Position numbers and translations under genes: made by a program
The notes under the pieces: model-generated
Database searches by the model: none
Told to the model about the DNA's origin: nothing
Seen by the model: only the letters and a program-made list of their open reading frames with translations
Source: Nitrospira sp. UBA5698
GTDB taxonomy: Bacteria; Nitrospirota; Nitrospiria; Nitrospirales; Nitrospiraceae
Direction: 5' to 3'
Length of the DNA stretch: 20,523 bases
NCBI GenBank assembly: GCA_002420115.1
Contig: DIHK01000015.1
Span: 27,942 to 48,464, forward strand
Part shown: positions 1 through 7,284 of the stretch, one piece after another
How the letters are laid out: each line of letters starts with the position of its first letter
How positions within the stretch are numbered: position 1 is the stretch's first letter

Positions 1-28
1 CTAGTTCCCCAGCAGGACTCTCTCACAC

Positions 29-1936
29 TCAAAAATAGGCCTGGACGCTGAAGAGGACATCATTATCCCGATCACGATGATTGTATTCCAGCCTGACCGA
101 CCAATTCTGGGCCAGCGTGAACCGCGATCCGACGTACCACCGAAAATCGTCTGACTTGTCACCTAACGGAAATTTTAGATATGACCCCGTTGCCATAATT
201 TTCCAGCGCTCGGTCATATCAGTCAGTATCCCGACTGTTCCACCTCCACCGATTCGATGCATCTCATCGTACGCCTTACTGACGCTTGCCTCTGTTTCGA
301 CAAAGGCGAACAACACTTCCCGGTTGAGCAACCGCAACTCTTTCGCCCCACCGATCCCGCCGTTGAAGAACCCGTTGCTGCAAAGCTGGCACTCATTGTG
401 TCGGATCGTGTTCATCCCGACGTTGAGTTTCCACGAGGGAGCGTGAAAGACGGAATCGATCGGTGAGAGTGACAGCAGATTCAGCAACGTGGCCCGTTCT
501 ACTCTGGTCTGATCCGCTCGATTGTAATGCCGCACCGTGACCGAAGCCATTTCGATCTGCGCATCGGGGGTATACCCAACTTCAGGGTCGAGCAAGTCGT
601 GATAGCCACCGCGAAAGGTCGCTTCTTCAAAGGTATCGTTATTACGCCAACCTCCTCCGATCCCAACTCGGTGTATTCTATGCCCGAGTTCAGGCTGCTT
701 CGCAAACGGACGCACCGGGAACTCCCCGGATGGAATGCGGAGTTGGCTCCGTGTGGTCAACACTGCCCTATTACGCTCCTTCCACTCGAGCTTTGGAGAA
801 TCGGTGGTCTCAGTCCGGTACCGCAGATAGTCCGATGCGAGATCCAGTAAAAAAGCTTGCTTGGTTGGTTCCAACTGAACGAACGCTGATGAGGTCAATA
901 CCCCAACATCCTGCGTCATCCGATGTGCGAGATCACGCTCTGCTGTCGGCAAGGCTTCTCGCTTGCGCCTGATCACCGTACTGCGGGAAGGACGATAGGT
1001 GATATCGGATACCAAGCCCGGTTTTGACATGACCAATCGAATCGTATCGGCCGGGACCGTCCACCCAATAAACTCATCGGTCAAGTGCAAGGTAGGATCG
1101 GCGTAGTCCAAAAGCGCAAGAATATGGTATGAGCAATTCTCCTTAAAAAAGAAATAGTCGAAGTAGGCATTCCCCAGTTCCCAAGCATGCATTAAAAAGC
1201 GCCGCAACTGTTTCCCCGTGAGGTTCAGGCGATATTCCCAAATATCGCGGTTTTCGATGTCTCGATACTGCTGGACTTTCAGATAGTAGGGAATCGTCGA
1301 GAAATACCCTTTATAGCTTCCGAAGATGCCGCGTATTGGGTAGGCAAGGCCGGCATTGGGCGGCACCTCCGCTGCGTAATTGATGGTGTACGCAAGAATT
1401 CTTGTCTGCTCTGTCTGCCCCTTCTGATCAACGCGGAACAAGGTATGGCCGAACATGGAGGCGGGGTTGTTCAAAAAAGCTGCGGGAAAAATCAGAGAGA
1501 TCGATTGAACCTCAAAATCTTCATACCAGCGATCAAACCGCTCACAGGCAATGGGTGGGAGTCGAGTCGGATCAAATTGCAACTGTTCCTTGAGCCAGTG
1601 GTATCGCGCAATGAACGCGCATTGCGCAGGCTGCTTTGAGCGACCAACGAGATCGATGGAGAAGAATTGCGCAAGAGTCGCGGCAAGCTCAGCAGCAGGA
1701 TCCGCCTTGCCTTTGGGCGATAAGAAAAATCCAGGATCGTCCTGTTCGCTCTCATAGCCCCCAAAGAGGTTCTTCCGATAGTGCAATAACAGGTGCCATT
1801 CACGCTGCTCCGCAAGTTTGGCTTGTTCAGCCTGGTCAATGAGCTGCTGCTGATAGAAGTTCCGATCTGATGGTTGTGCATCCGATAAAACCGGAGCGAG
1901 CAGGCAGGCAAGAAAGGCAATGAGGGGGAGCAGCAC
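29..1936 (-). CDS. DUF4105 / Lnb_N-type envelope protein with C-terminal barrel-like region
   Basis: The 635-residue protein has a hydrophobic export signal (about residues 1-20, ending near SDA). The core is the DUF4105 (Lnb_N) family: NNPASMFGHTLFRVD around 156-170 and ENCSYHILALLDYADP around 266-281. His164, Cys268 and His271 are the conspicuous conserved polar residues and could form a thiol active site, but no reaction is established for this family to my knowledge. Residues about 405-635 alternate polar and aromatic residues and end in Tyr-Phe, as in an outer-membrane barrel (inference). The start is a GTG with no visible Shine-Dalgarno, only 19 nt after the DUF3015 terminator hairpin. 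No better in-frame start exists upstream. Family call is fairly sure; start and function are not. Confidence 0.85.
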   Translation of the reverse strand: MLLPLIAFLACLLAPVLSDAQPSDRNFYQQQLIDQAEQAKLAEQREWHLLLHYRKNLFGGYESEQDDPGFFLSPKGKADPAAELAATLAQFFSIDLVGRSKQPAQCAFIARYHWLKEQLQFDPTRLPPIACERFDRWYEDFEVQSISLIFPAAFLNNPASMFGHTLFRVDQKGQTEQTRILAYTINYAAEVPPNAGLAYPIRGIFGSYKGYFSTIPYYLKVQQYRDIENRDIWEYRLNLTGKQLRRFLMHAWELGNAYFDYFFFKENCSYHILALLDYADPTLHLTDEFIGWTVPADTIRLVMSKPGLVSDITYRPSRSTVIRRKREALPTAERDLAHRMTQDVGVLTSSAFVQLEPTKQAFLLDLASDYLRYRTETTDSPKLEWKERNRAVLTTRSQLRIPSGEFPVRPFAKQPELGHRIHRVGIGGGWRNNDTFEEATFRGGYHDLLDPEVGYTPDAQIEMASVTVRHYNRADQTRVERATLLNLLSLSPIDSVFHAPSWKLNVGMNTIRHNECQLCSNGFFNGGIGGAKELRLLNREVLFAFVETEASVSKAYDEMHRIGGGGTVGILTDMTERWKIMATGSYLKFPLGDKSDDFRWYVGSRFTLAQNWSVRLEYNHRDRDNDVLFSVQAYF

Positions 1937-1941
1937 GGCGT

Positions 1942-1982
1942 AAAAGAAACAAGAAGGGCCCTGACTAATATGCCAGGGCCCT
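1942..1982 (-). terminator. Rho-independent terminator after the DUF3015 gene
   Basis: On the minus strand AGGGCCCTG and CAGGGCCCT (1974-1982 and 1955-1963) form a perfect 9-bp stem with a 10-nt loop, followed by a T-rich run (TTCTTGTTTCTTTT). It begins about 10 nt after the DUF3015 stop codon and ends just before the DUF4105 start. The DUF4105 gene therefore needs its own promoter or read-through. Confidence 0.85.
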
Positions 1983-1992
1983 CTGCAATAAC

Positions 1993-2502
1993 TTAGCGTA
2001 CTGACGCTTGCGCGAGGATCGGATGGCCCGCGACCGCATCGTTGAGGGACTTCACCAATGCGACCGGAGAAGCCTCCCCAGCTTGAACCAAGGACGTATA
2101 CCGTTCTTGAGTCATGGCAAAGAACTCTCCGTGCCGCTCTGCGGGGATGCCCATCAGCGTCGCAAGCGAAGCCAAATGTTCACCCTGCCCTTGCGCCATT
2201 TCAGCCGTGAGGGCATCAAAGTTCAACGACGCAAACATGGTCGTCTTATGCTCACCCATGATCTTGCCATCGTTCGTACATCCGGAGGTCCCAGAGCTGA
2301 TACCGAATGTCTGGCTGCCGAATGTCCCGTTGGTGGTAGCCATCATCACCTGAGGAGCAATTTCCTTTTGACCTTTGTAATCCCCCCAAGCCAATTTTCC
2401 TAACCCACAGCCTGGACCAGTGTCTGGATTTGCTGCTATTGCCAGACCGGCCTGACTGCAAAACAGGATCGCACCAGCCAATAAGAGTACTTTCTTCGAC
2501 AT
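1993..2502 (-). CDS. DUF3015 family periplasmic protein
   Basis: This 169-residue protein has a clear Sec signal peptide (MSKKVLLLAGAILF, cleavage near AIA-AN at about residues 22-24). The mature N-terminus reads NPDTGPGCGLGKLAWGDY, and TFGISSGTSGC follows. These two Gly/Cys-rich blocks are typical of DUF3015, a family of small exported proteins without assigned function. Two mature cysteines may form a disulfide (inference). The ATG start is well supported by GGAGGAGG at 2507-2514. A canonical terminator follows the stop. It reads as a monocistronic gene. Confidence 0.85.
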   Translation of the reverse strand: MSKKVLLLAGAILFCSQAGLAIAANPDTGPGCGLGKLAWGDYKGQKEIAPQVMMATTNGTFGSQTFGISSGTSGCTNDGKIMGEHKTTMFASLNFDALTAEMAQGQGEHLASLATLMGIPAERHGEFFAMTQERYTSLVQAGEASPVALVKSLNDAVAGHPILAQASVR

Positions 2503-2803
2503 AAGTCCTCCTCCGTTTAGAGAAATTGGTTATGTTAGGGATACTGTCTCAGAAAACACTGTTGGGAGTATAGCTGAACGAATAACCAATGTTGACAAAA
2601 AAACACCACTCTTCAAACATGCTCAACCCGTAGTAATTGACAAAACGATTATAGACAAATCCCAAGTGAGTGCAACAACTTTTCTGAGGGTGTAGGGACA
2701 ACATCTTCCTTCCAAGAATCCTGTGACGCATTGACAAGACGATGAGGAGGATTTGAAACACGAGGGAGACGGACGACAAACTGATCGTGCCGTTGCGATA
2801 TGT
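2503..2803. other. Intergenic stretch between DUF3015 and PEGA genes
   Basis: About 300 bp without a credible gene. It holds the DUF3015 ribosome-binding site (2507-2514) and an AT-rich patch at about 2540-2610. That patch contains a TATACT box on the minus strand, but with no well-spaced -35, so no promoter is called. No terminator hairpin with a T-run was found after the PEGA stop codon. Confidence 0.5.
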
Positions 2804-3229
2804 TTAGGGCGCTGGCGTGGAAGCCGATGACGCGGCGGCAGGTTCGAGAGAGAACCCTATCGCAGCAGGGTCCTGTTCCCATGCTCCCGGTGCGATCAGA
2901 CCAATAAGCGGAAGCAGAAACACCGCTCCACCGATCACGTCCACAATTCCTAAGGAACTCAGCTTTCTGGAGGTCTGCCGAAATTGGCTCTTGTATCCTG
3001 TTTTTTCCACTTCAATCAATAAATCCCCTTTTCGAGAAACCTGCTGTTGGAGCGGTGTGACACCAACTTGCTGACCATTGATCCGAACGGTCGCGCCCAC
3101 CGGATCCGAACTGACCGAGAAATTCTGCGAGGATCCACCGAAAAGTGAACAGCCGGACAAGTAGACCGCACAGGTTACAGCTCCAAGTACACGGGCATGC
3201 GTTTGCGCAAATCTGATGCTGAATAGCAT
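2804..3229 (-). CDS. PEGA-domain lipoprotein
   Basis: The ATG at 3229 is chosen because GAGG sits 6 nt before it. An in-frame ATG 30 nt upstream (3259) has no ribosome-binding site. From the chosen start, the signal peptide ends in the lipobox LSGC with Cys27, so it is a probable lipoprotein with Ser at +2, which usually means outer membrane. Residues about 37-82 are a PEGA domain: SSDPVGATVRINGQQVGVTP, then a strand pair ending EKTGYK. PEGA domains are small surface or peptidoglycan-proximal beta folds. A hydrophobic stretch at about 93-114 (VIGGAVFLLPLIGLIAPGAW) follows, and an Ala/Ser/Pro tail closes the protein. It stands alone, with no neighbour on the same strand within 300 bp. Confidence 0.8.
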   Translation of the reverse strand: MLFSIRFAQTHARVLGAVTCAVYLSGCSLFGGSSQNFSVSSDPVGATVRINGQQVGVTPLQQQVSRKGDLLIEVEKTGYKSQFRQTSRKLSSLGIVDVIGGAVFLLPLIGLIAPGAWEQDPAAIGFSLEPAAASSASTPAP

Positions 3230-3367
3230 GGACACCCTCACGTTTGTTTCCCTACTCATATCATGTCAGAGAAGTACGCGCAAATCCCCCATCGCACATC
3301 CGTGAAAATGAAGAGATTCGCTGCTCTTTCAACAGATGGCGGGATATCACCCGGATCAACTTTCAGA

Positions 3368-3396
3368 TTGACGGATACCACCTATATGACTATACT
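3368..3396 (+). promoter_or_regulatory. Sigma70-type promoter of the TRL lipoprotein gene
   Basis: TTGACG at 3368-3373 and TATACT at 3391-3396 are separated by exactly 17 bp, which is close to consensus. Predicted transcription would start near 3403, giving a leader of about 55 nt before the ATG at 3458. This is the best promoter in the window by eye. Confidence 0.7.
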
Positions 3397-3457
3397 CTCG
3401 CTGATTGCTTACGACACCTAAGCAGTCTTGCGGTCTAACTTCTATTAAGGAGGATCT

Positions 3458-3781
3458 ATGAAGCGCGCATCCAGTTTATCCCTTGCGGTGATTGCCCTCG
3501 TCGGCCTCAGCCTGAGCGGCTGTCAGATCGTTGCCTCCCCAATGCTGGGCGGCATCTACAATGAAACCAAATACGGCGATGTTGCGACCGACGAAGCAGG
3601 AGCCAGCAAAGAGGGTAAGGCCTGCGGCCAGTCGATCCTTGGGTGGGTCGCCACCGGTGATGCGAGCGTCGCGGCTGCTAAGGCTGCCGGAGGGATTACA
3701 AAAGTCGCTTCCGTGGACCACTCTGCCAAGAATATCTTGGGCATCCTCGGTGAATGGTGCACGATCGTTCGCGGTAACTAG
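3458..3781 (+). CDS. TRL-like small lipoprotein
   Basis: The 107-residue product has a signal peptide with lipobox LSGC (Cys22, Gln at +2), predicting an outer-membrane lipoprotein. The rest matches the TRL-like family pattern: YNETKYGDV, then GKACGQSILGWVATGDAS, AAKAAGGITKVASVDHS and ILGILGEW, ending VRGN. These proteins are common, short and functionally uncharacterised. The start is firm: AAGGAGG lies 7 nt before the ATG. The gene is a self-contained unit with a near-consensus promoter (3368-3396) and a 12-bp terminator (3805-3845), so strong independent expression is likely (inference). Confidence 0.85.
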   Translation: MKRASSLSLAVIALVGLSLSGCQIVASPMLGGIYNETKYGDVATDEAGASKEGKACGQSILGWVATGDASVAAAKAAGGITKVASVDHSAKNILGILGEWCTIVRGN

Positions 3782-3804
3782 TCGATCCGCGGTACCTGAT
3801 TGAA

Positions 3805-3845
3805 GAAAGGGCCTTCGGGATGATTTCCGGAAGGCCCTTTCATTT
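3805..3845 (+). terminator. Rho-independent terminator after the TRL gene
   Basis: GAAAGGGCCTTC (3805-3816) pairs perfectly over 12 bp with GAAGGCCCTTTC (3830-3841). The loop can close further by GG/CC pairs, and ATTTTCCC follows. It starts 23 nt after the TRL stop codon. The A-rich left flank could let it act on the opposite strand too. Confidence 0.85.
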
Positions 3846-3871
3846 TCCCGCCTTCATGCTCTTGTTGAACC

Positions 3872-4555
3872 ATGGGAATTGATTCCCTGGTACGATCCAT
3901 TACGCTAGTAAGCTTCCTGTCTTGGTGCCCAAGCCTTACCGACGTCGCATTCCCTGCCGAATTCGGAGATATTGAACTGAGTGGATACGCCCTAGGTATG
4001 TTGCCCGGGAATCAGGATCTATTCAATCAAGGAACCATCGTTTCCACTTCAATTCATCACGGTTTGGGAACGGGGTTCAAGATTGGAGTCTTTCCATCCG
4101 CTCTGAATCGAATAGTCGGCCTCGAGATGGACTCCAACATTCATGGCACGGCTCTGTCGTTTCCCAACATCGCGAATGGACGTCATCATGAAACTGGACG
4201 TTCGGACATGTTCATGATCAATACGACGTTCAACGTGATCCTCCGTTATCCAGGCGAAAGGATTCGCCCGTACATCGGCGGCGGTATCGGCTGGTCCCAC
4301 GCTACACTCCTCAATCCAAACATCGCAGGACGAGACGATAAAGATTTTGACTCAGCCCGCGCCTTCACGCATCAGTTTCTTGGTGGAGCACAAGTCATGC
4401 TCGCCCCCCACCTCCATTTCTTCAATGCCCAGCAGAATATCGCGATCTTTTTGTTCGGCGAGTACCGGTATCTATCGTCAAACTATCACTGGGAGGGATT
4501 AGCCGTCGATTTTCGCACCCACTATGGATTACTTGGGGTTGGACTACGTTTTTAG
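3872..4555 (+). CDS. Outer-membrane beta-barrel protein, about 8 strands
   Basis: The 227-residue protein starts with a plausible signal peptide (hydrophobic core ITLVSFLSW, cleavage near AFPAE). It then shows alternating strands typical of small barrels: FGDIELSGYALGML, LGTGFKIGVFP, NTTFNVILRYP, RPYIGGGIGWSHATL, FLGGAQVMLA, NIAIFLFGEYRYL. It ends YGLLGVGLRF with the C-terminal Phe recognised by the Bam machinery. It resembles the generic OmpA/OmpW-like barrel families but is too diverged to name. The ATG has no obvious Shine-Dalgarno. It follows the TRL terminator by about 30 nt, so it may depend on read-through or an unseen promoter. A MITE-like repeat begins immediately after its stop codon. 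Confidence 0.75.
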   Translation: MGIDSLVRSITLVSFLSWCPSLTDVAFPAEFGDIELSGYALGMLPGNQDLFNQGTIVSTSIHHGLGTGFKIGVFPSALNRIVGLEMDSNIHGTALSFPNIANGRHHETGRSDMFMINTTFNVILRYPGERIRPYIGGGIGWSHATLLNPNIAGRDDKDFDSARAFTHQFLGGAQVMLAPHLHFFNAQQNIAIFLFGEYRYLSSNYHWEGLAVDFRTHYGLLGVGLRF

Positions 4556-4711
4556 CAGGATGCTGAAAAAGCCTGCCAGCGGCGTTCCCTGCCTTCGCCG
4601 AAGCGCTTCGCGCAGGCAGGTCGCATCGCTTAGCGTCTCAACGTACCGAAACGTACGTCTCGCCACTTCGCTCACTACGGTCTTGCCGGACAGCCTTTTT
4701 GAGCATTCTGA
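4556..4711. repeat. MITE/REP-like element with terminal inverted repeats
   Basis: The left end CAGGATGCTGAAAAAGCCTG and the inverted right end (TCAGAATGCTCAAAAAGGCTG on the minus strand) are imperfect terminal inverted repeats of about 22 bp. Inside are two more hairpins: CCTGCC...GGCAGG at 4588-4620 around a GAAGC/GCTTC core, and ACGTAC/GTACGT at 4641-4658 with loop CGAAAC. No coding sequence was found. The element abuts the stop codon of the preceding barrel gene. Its layout resembles the short non-autonomous repeats seen many times over in Nitrospira-type genomes, but copy number cannot be judged from one window. The CTTTTT at its right end may also stop transcription. Confidence 0.65.
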
Positions 4712-4802
4712 AATTGCCTTGGCGCGAGTATAGCCCAGACAATTCCAGTCACATTCTGGGCATCAATCGGGTTCTCCCACAGCTTGTTAGTTCTTCTGAA
4801 TT

Positions 4803-4832
4803 GCCTGATGCCGGTCCAAACCAGCATCAGGC
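4803..4832. other. Perfect hairpin downstream of the DUF3332 gene
   Basis: GCCTGATGC (4803-4811) pairs with GCATCAGGC (4824-4832). The loop closes further with GGT/ACC around CCAA. It lies 17 nt after the DUF3332 stop on the minus strand. No T-run follows on either strand, so it may protect the mRNA 3' end rather than terminate by itself. Confidence 0.55.
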
Positions 4833-4848
4833 TGATTCCGAGGAGGCA

Positions 4849-5439
4849 TTACCTTCCTACTTCAGCAACCATTGCGAAACGATCGCCAGCGATTGTTCTC
4901 AGCTGCTCCGGGCTCAATTGCTTCACAACCTGGCATTCACCGTTCAGCAAGCGAACCGTCCCATCGGCAGCATATTCCGCTTCGGAGAGTAGAGTCCCCT
5001 GCTCATCAACCAGGCGATAGCCTGTCTCACTGGCAACAATCGCGGCACGGCGCTCGACAACACCGTGACGCTCATACGTCACCGTGGCACCATCCTCCAA
5101 GGGAGTCCATCGAACGGTGGTTTCACCTAATGCCGCAACCTTGGTGCCCTCGCTACCCAGATCGGACTCCTTGATGGGGCTATCACCGGTCCAAAAATGC
5201 ATCGAATTGAAGATGAAGGTATCCAATAATGCCGAGAACATGTAGGCTGGAACAATCAACATGCCGAAGAAGACAATCTCTTTCATCCATTTGTCATTGA
5301 CTTGACCGCTACCTTTGACATTGCTGTTCCAGCGATAGACATTTTTCGTAAGATTGAACGGGCCATAGCAAGCCGTACTCATTGTCATCACGCTCAGCAA
5401 TACCATCGCCGCAATAATTCGCTGACCCAATCTGCTCAT
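4849..5439 (-). CDS. DUF3332 family lipoprotein
   Basis: The start is the ATG at 5439, placed 6 nt after AAGGAG. A GTG directly before it is the alternative. The signal peptide ends STAC with Cys24, a probable lipoprotein site. The family hallmark follows: YGPFNLTKNVYRWN, KWMKEIVFFGMLIVPAYM and FNSMHFWTGDSPI, matching the DUF3332 pattern (a short paired-helix membrane region, then an Asn-rich FWTG motif). The second half (about residues 95-196) is a repeating beta region (TVRWTPLEDGATVTYERHG, GYRLVDEQGTLL, DGTVRLLNGE) of the kind that ends this family. Function is unknown. It is probably monocistronic. Confidence 0.8.
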   Translation of the reverse strand: MSRLGQRIIAAMVLLSVMTMSTACYGPFNLTKNVYRWNSNVKGSGQVNDKWMKEIVFFGMLIVPAYMFSALLDTFIFNSMHFWTGDSPIKESDLGSEGTKVAALGETTVRWTPLEDGATVTYERHGVVERRAAIVASETGYRLVDEQGTLLSEAEYAADGTVRLLNGECQVVKQLSPEQLRTIAGDRFAMVAEVGR

Positions 5440-5459
5440 CACCGTCTCCTTTCGCTAAA

Positions 5460-5488
5460 ATAATCCGGTTGTCTCGCTTGTCGTGCAA
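5460..5488 (-). promoter_or_regulatory. Weak candidate promoter of the DUF3332 gene
   Basis: On the minus strand TTGCAC (5483-5488) and GATTAT (5460-5465) are 17 bp apart, with 4 of 6 matches to each box. Transcription would begin at about 5453, just before the AAAGGAG ribosome-binding site. The very short leader makes this uncertain. Confidence 0.3.
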
Positions 5489-5547
5489 ACCTTCAACTAA
5501 CACAGTCCAAGATTGCGACACAATATCGTCTCATCAGGAATCAGCAA

Positions 5548-6048
5548 TCATGTCATCCGATCATTCAAACGAACGTGTCTCGCCGACAGCCGTGCACCAA
5601 TTGTGATCATCCCCAGCATCCTGGGTAACGTAAATCGCTTGGGCCCGGCCGATCCCGGATTGAACAACAATGTACCGCCAAGCCACTCGTTCTTCGGTTG
5701 ATGGGTATGGCCAAAGATACAGATGTCCGGTTGCATGCGCTCGAGAAACGCTTGTCCTTCCGTCGTGAGTGTGCCGTTCGCGTACAGAATGTGCCGGACG
5801 GCAATCCGAAGCCCTACAAGCTCGATCATCGCCTCGGACTGAAAACCGCTCTCCTCATATCCATCAATATTGCCGGAAACCACCGTCACGGGAGCGATGG
5901 TCTTCAGTTGATCGATGACTGCGGGCTTGCCGATATCACCGGCATGCACGATATGATCGACGTGCTGGAAATGGCGAAGAATTGCCGGATCGAATAGGCC
6001 GTGCGTGTCGGCGATGACTCCGATGCAAATTGGACGTGGCCGGCTCAC
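5548..6048 (-). CDS. YfcE/MJ0936-type metallophosphoesterase
   Basis: This is a calcineurin-like phosphoesterase of the small YfcE/MJ0936 group, expected to be a cytoplasmic di-metal phosphodiesterase. Numbered from the chosen GTG start (166 residues): ADTHG (Asp14, His16), AGDIG (Asp38), SGNIDG (Asn60, Asp62), IFGHTH (113-116) and LFNPGSAG. The GTG at 6048 is preferred because its GTGA overlaps the TGA of the upstream protease gene, a standard coupling arrangement. An in-frame ATG at 6096 would overlap by 52 bp and add an unusual Arg-rich extension. Odd point: the metal-site motif usually written HGH is here His-Ile-Leu (RHILYANG, His86), so one ligand position is changed. The substrate cannot be inferred. 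Confidence 0.85.
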   Translation of the reverse strand: MSRPRPICIGVIADTHGLFDPAILRHFQHVDHIVHAGDIGKPAVIDQLKTIAPVTVVSGNIDGYEESGFQSEAMIELVGLRIAVRHILYANGTLTTEGQAFLERMQPDICIFGHTHQPKNEWLGGTLLFNPGSAGPKRFTLPRMLGMITIGARLSARHVRLNDRMT

Positions 6049-7190
6049 GGAGCGGAGCCGGATGACGCGCCCAAGACTTCTCGGACCTTGGGCCACTCGA
6101 ACGAGAACGGCTCAGCCTTCTGCTTCGGCATCTCCGCAAGTCGCGCTTTGAGATGATCCGCTCTGGCACTGCTCATCGGATGGGTGGACAACCATTCGAC
6201 TCGCCCCTCATCCTTCTCGGCCAGTCGCTGAAAGAATGTGATCATGCCCTCCGGGTTAATCTTGGCACGATACAGCAGGTCAAGTCCGGTAGTATCCGCT
6301 TCAGTCTCTTGCGCGCGGCCGAACTTCAAGGTCATCAATTCCACCCCGAGCTGTTTCATGACCCCGCCCAAGCCCGGTGGATTGCCCAGCACGATCGAGA
6401 CAACGGCGACAAAACCCAATTGTTTGATGATCCGTTCAAGTCCATGCCGCTGGAGCACATGGTTCAGCTCATGAGCAAGCACGCCCGCCACCTCTTCCGG
6501 ACTTTCCGCCTTTTTCATCAGGCCCGTGAACACGACGACATACCCACCAGGTAGCGCAAACGCATTCACCACATCGCTCTTCACGACGGTCACTTCAAAG
6601 CGGTAGGGATTGCTGGGCACATGACTGGCTAAGCGCTGTGTCATCTCCTTGACCGCAGCCAGAGCGAGCCCTTCTTTGGTCACATCCTGTCCAGCAAGAA
6701 ACTCACGGTAGGCTGATTCTCCCAACTTCTGCTCCCACTCGACCGGAATGCGATTGACGGCGAGTTCAACCAATGCATCACTCCCGAACCACAATCCCAG
6801 TACCACTACAAGAGCGGTTCCGCTGACAAGCCCCCATACGACTCGATGCCGTTGTCGGGCTCGACGAACTTGTTCTGCTGCTTGTTCAAGCGGACGACTC
6901 ATATGATTCGGTGCCATCTGTCGGAAGGCCCGAATCACGTCAGGATTCTTCAGATACAGCGTCTTTTGTCCCGTTGATCCTGGCCAATGCAACACCAGCT
7001 GATCATGATTAAGTCCACCGGCCGAGACGGATAATTCTGAAAAGCGCACAGATTCCGAACGGCTTTCCGCTCCATCCTGATCTGGCGCATACGTGACTGT
7101 GAGTCCGTGGGCTTCAATCTGCACAAGGCAAGGCATACCGCTGGCGGGGAATTCGTCGCCGAAACAAAGTGCGTTGGGAGGTATCGTCAT
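6045..7190 (-). CDS. M48 family membrane zinc metalloprotease with N-terminal beta domain
   Basis: The 381-residue protein has three parts. Residues 1-90 are a beta-rich domain without a signal peptide (IEAHGLTVTYAPD, LVLHWPGSTGQKTLYL). Residues about 117-136 form one membrane span (VVWGLVSGTALVVVLGLWFG). Residues 150-375 are an M48 peptidase: NAFALPGGYVVVFTGL (209-224), zinc site HELNH (240-244), QETEAD (294-299, third ligand) and STHPMSSARADHL (336-348). The domain is BepA/LoiP-like, implying envelope protein quality control with the catalytic part outside the inner membrane (inference). The ATG lies inside a heptad repeat and has no Shine-Dalgarno, so the start could be further in. It overlaps the phosphoesterase gene by GTGA. 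Confidence 0.87.
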   Translation of the reverse strand: MTIPPNALCFGDEFPASGMPCLVQIEAHGLTVTYAPDQDGAESRSESVRFSELSVSAGGLNHDQLVLHWPGSTGQKTLYLKNPDVIRAFRQMAPNHMSRPLEQAAEQVRRARQRHRVVWGLVSGTALVVVLGLWFGSDALVELAVNRIPVEWEQKLGESAYREFLAGQDVTKEGLALAAVKEMTQRLASHVPSNPYRFEVTVVKSDVVNAFALPGGYVVVFTGLMKKAESPEEVAGVLAHELNHVLQRHGLERIIKQLGFVAVVSIVLGNPPGLGGVMKQLGVELMTLKFGRAQETEADTTGLDLLYRAKINPEGMITFFQRLAEKDEGRVEWLSTHPMSSARADHLKARLAEMPKQKAEPFSFEWPKVREVLGASSGSAP

Positions 7191-7277
7191 TGGTCAATAG
7201 TCACTGGTGAAGCGCAATCGTGCCCTCGTGTGTCAGTCTCTCAATCTTTCCGGTGGCCAATGACAAATGACCATTGA
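7187..7277. repeat. Inverted heptad repeats flanking the AIM24-M48 gap
   Basis: On the plus strand 7257-7277 is three heptads, CCAATGA CAAATGA CCATTGA. On the minus strand 7207-7187 is CCAGTGA CTATTGA CCAATGA. The two 21-mers match at 17 positions, in inverted orientation, about 50 bp apart. The last minus-strand heptad contains the ATG annotated as the M48 start. Confidence 0.5.
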
Positions 7278-7284
7278 CTCGTCA

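Noticed and set aside
1492..1920. 142-codon minus-strand frame overlapping the DUF4105 gene in another frame
   Set aside because: The DUF4105 frame carries the recognisable motifs; this frame is Arg/Ser/Leu-rich with no features.
3230..3259. Upstream ATG (3259) for the PEGA lipoprotein
   Set aside because: No Shine-Dalgarno, while the ATG at 3229 has GAGG at good spacing and gives a normal-length lipoprotein signal.
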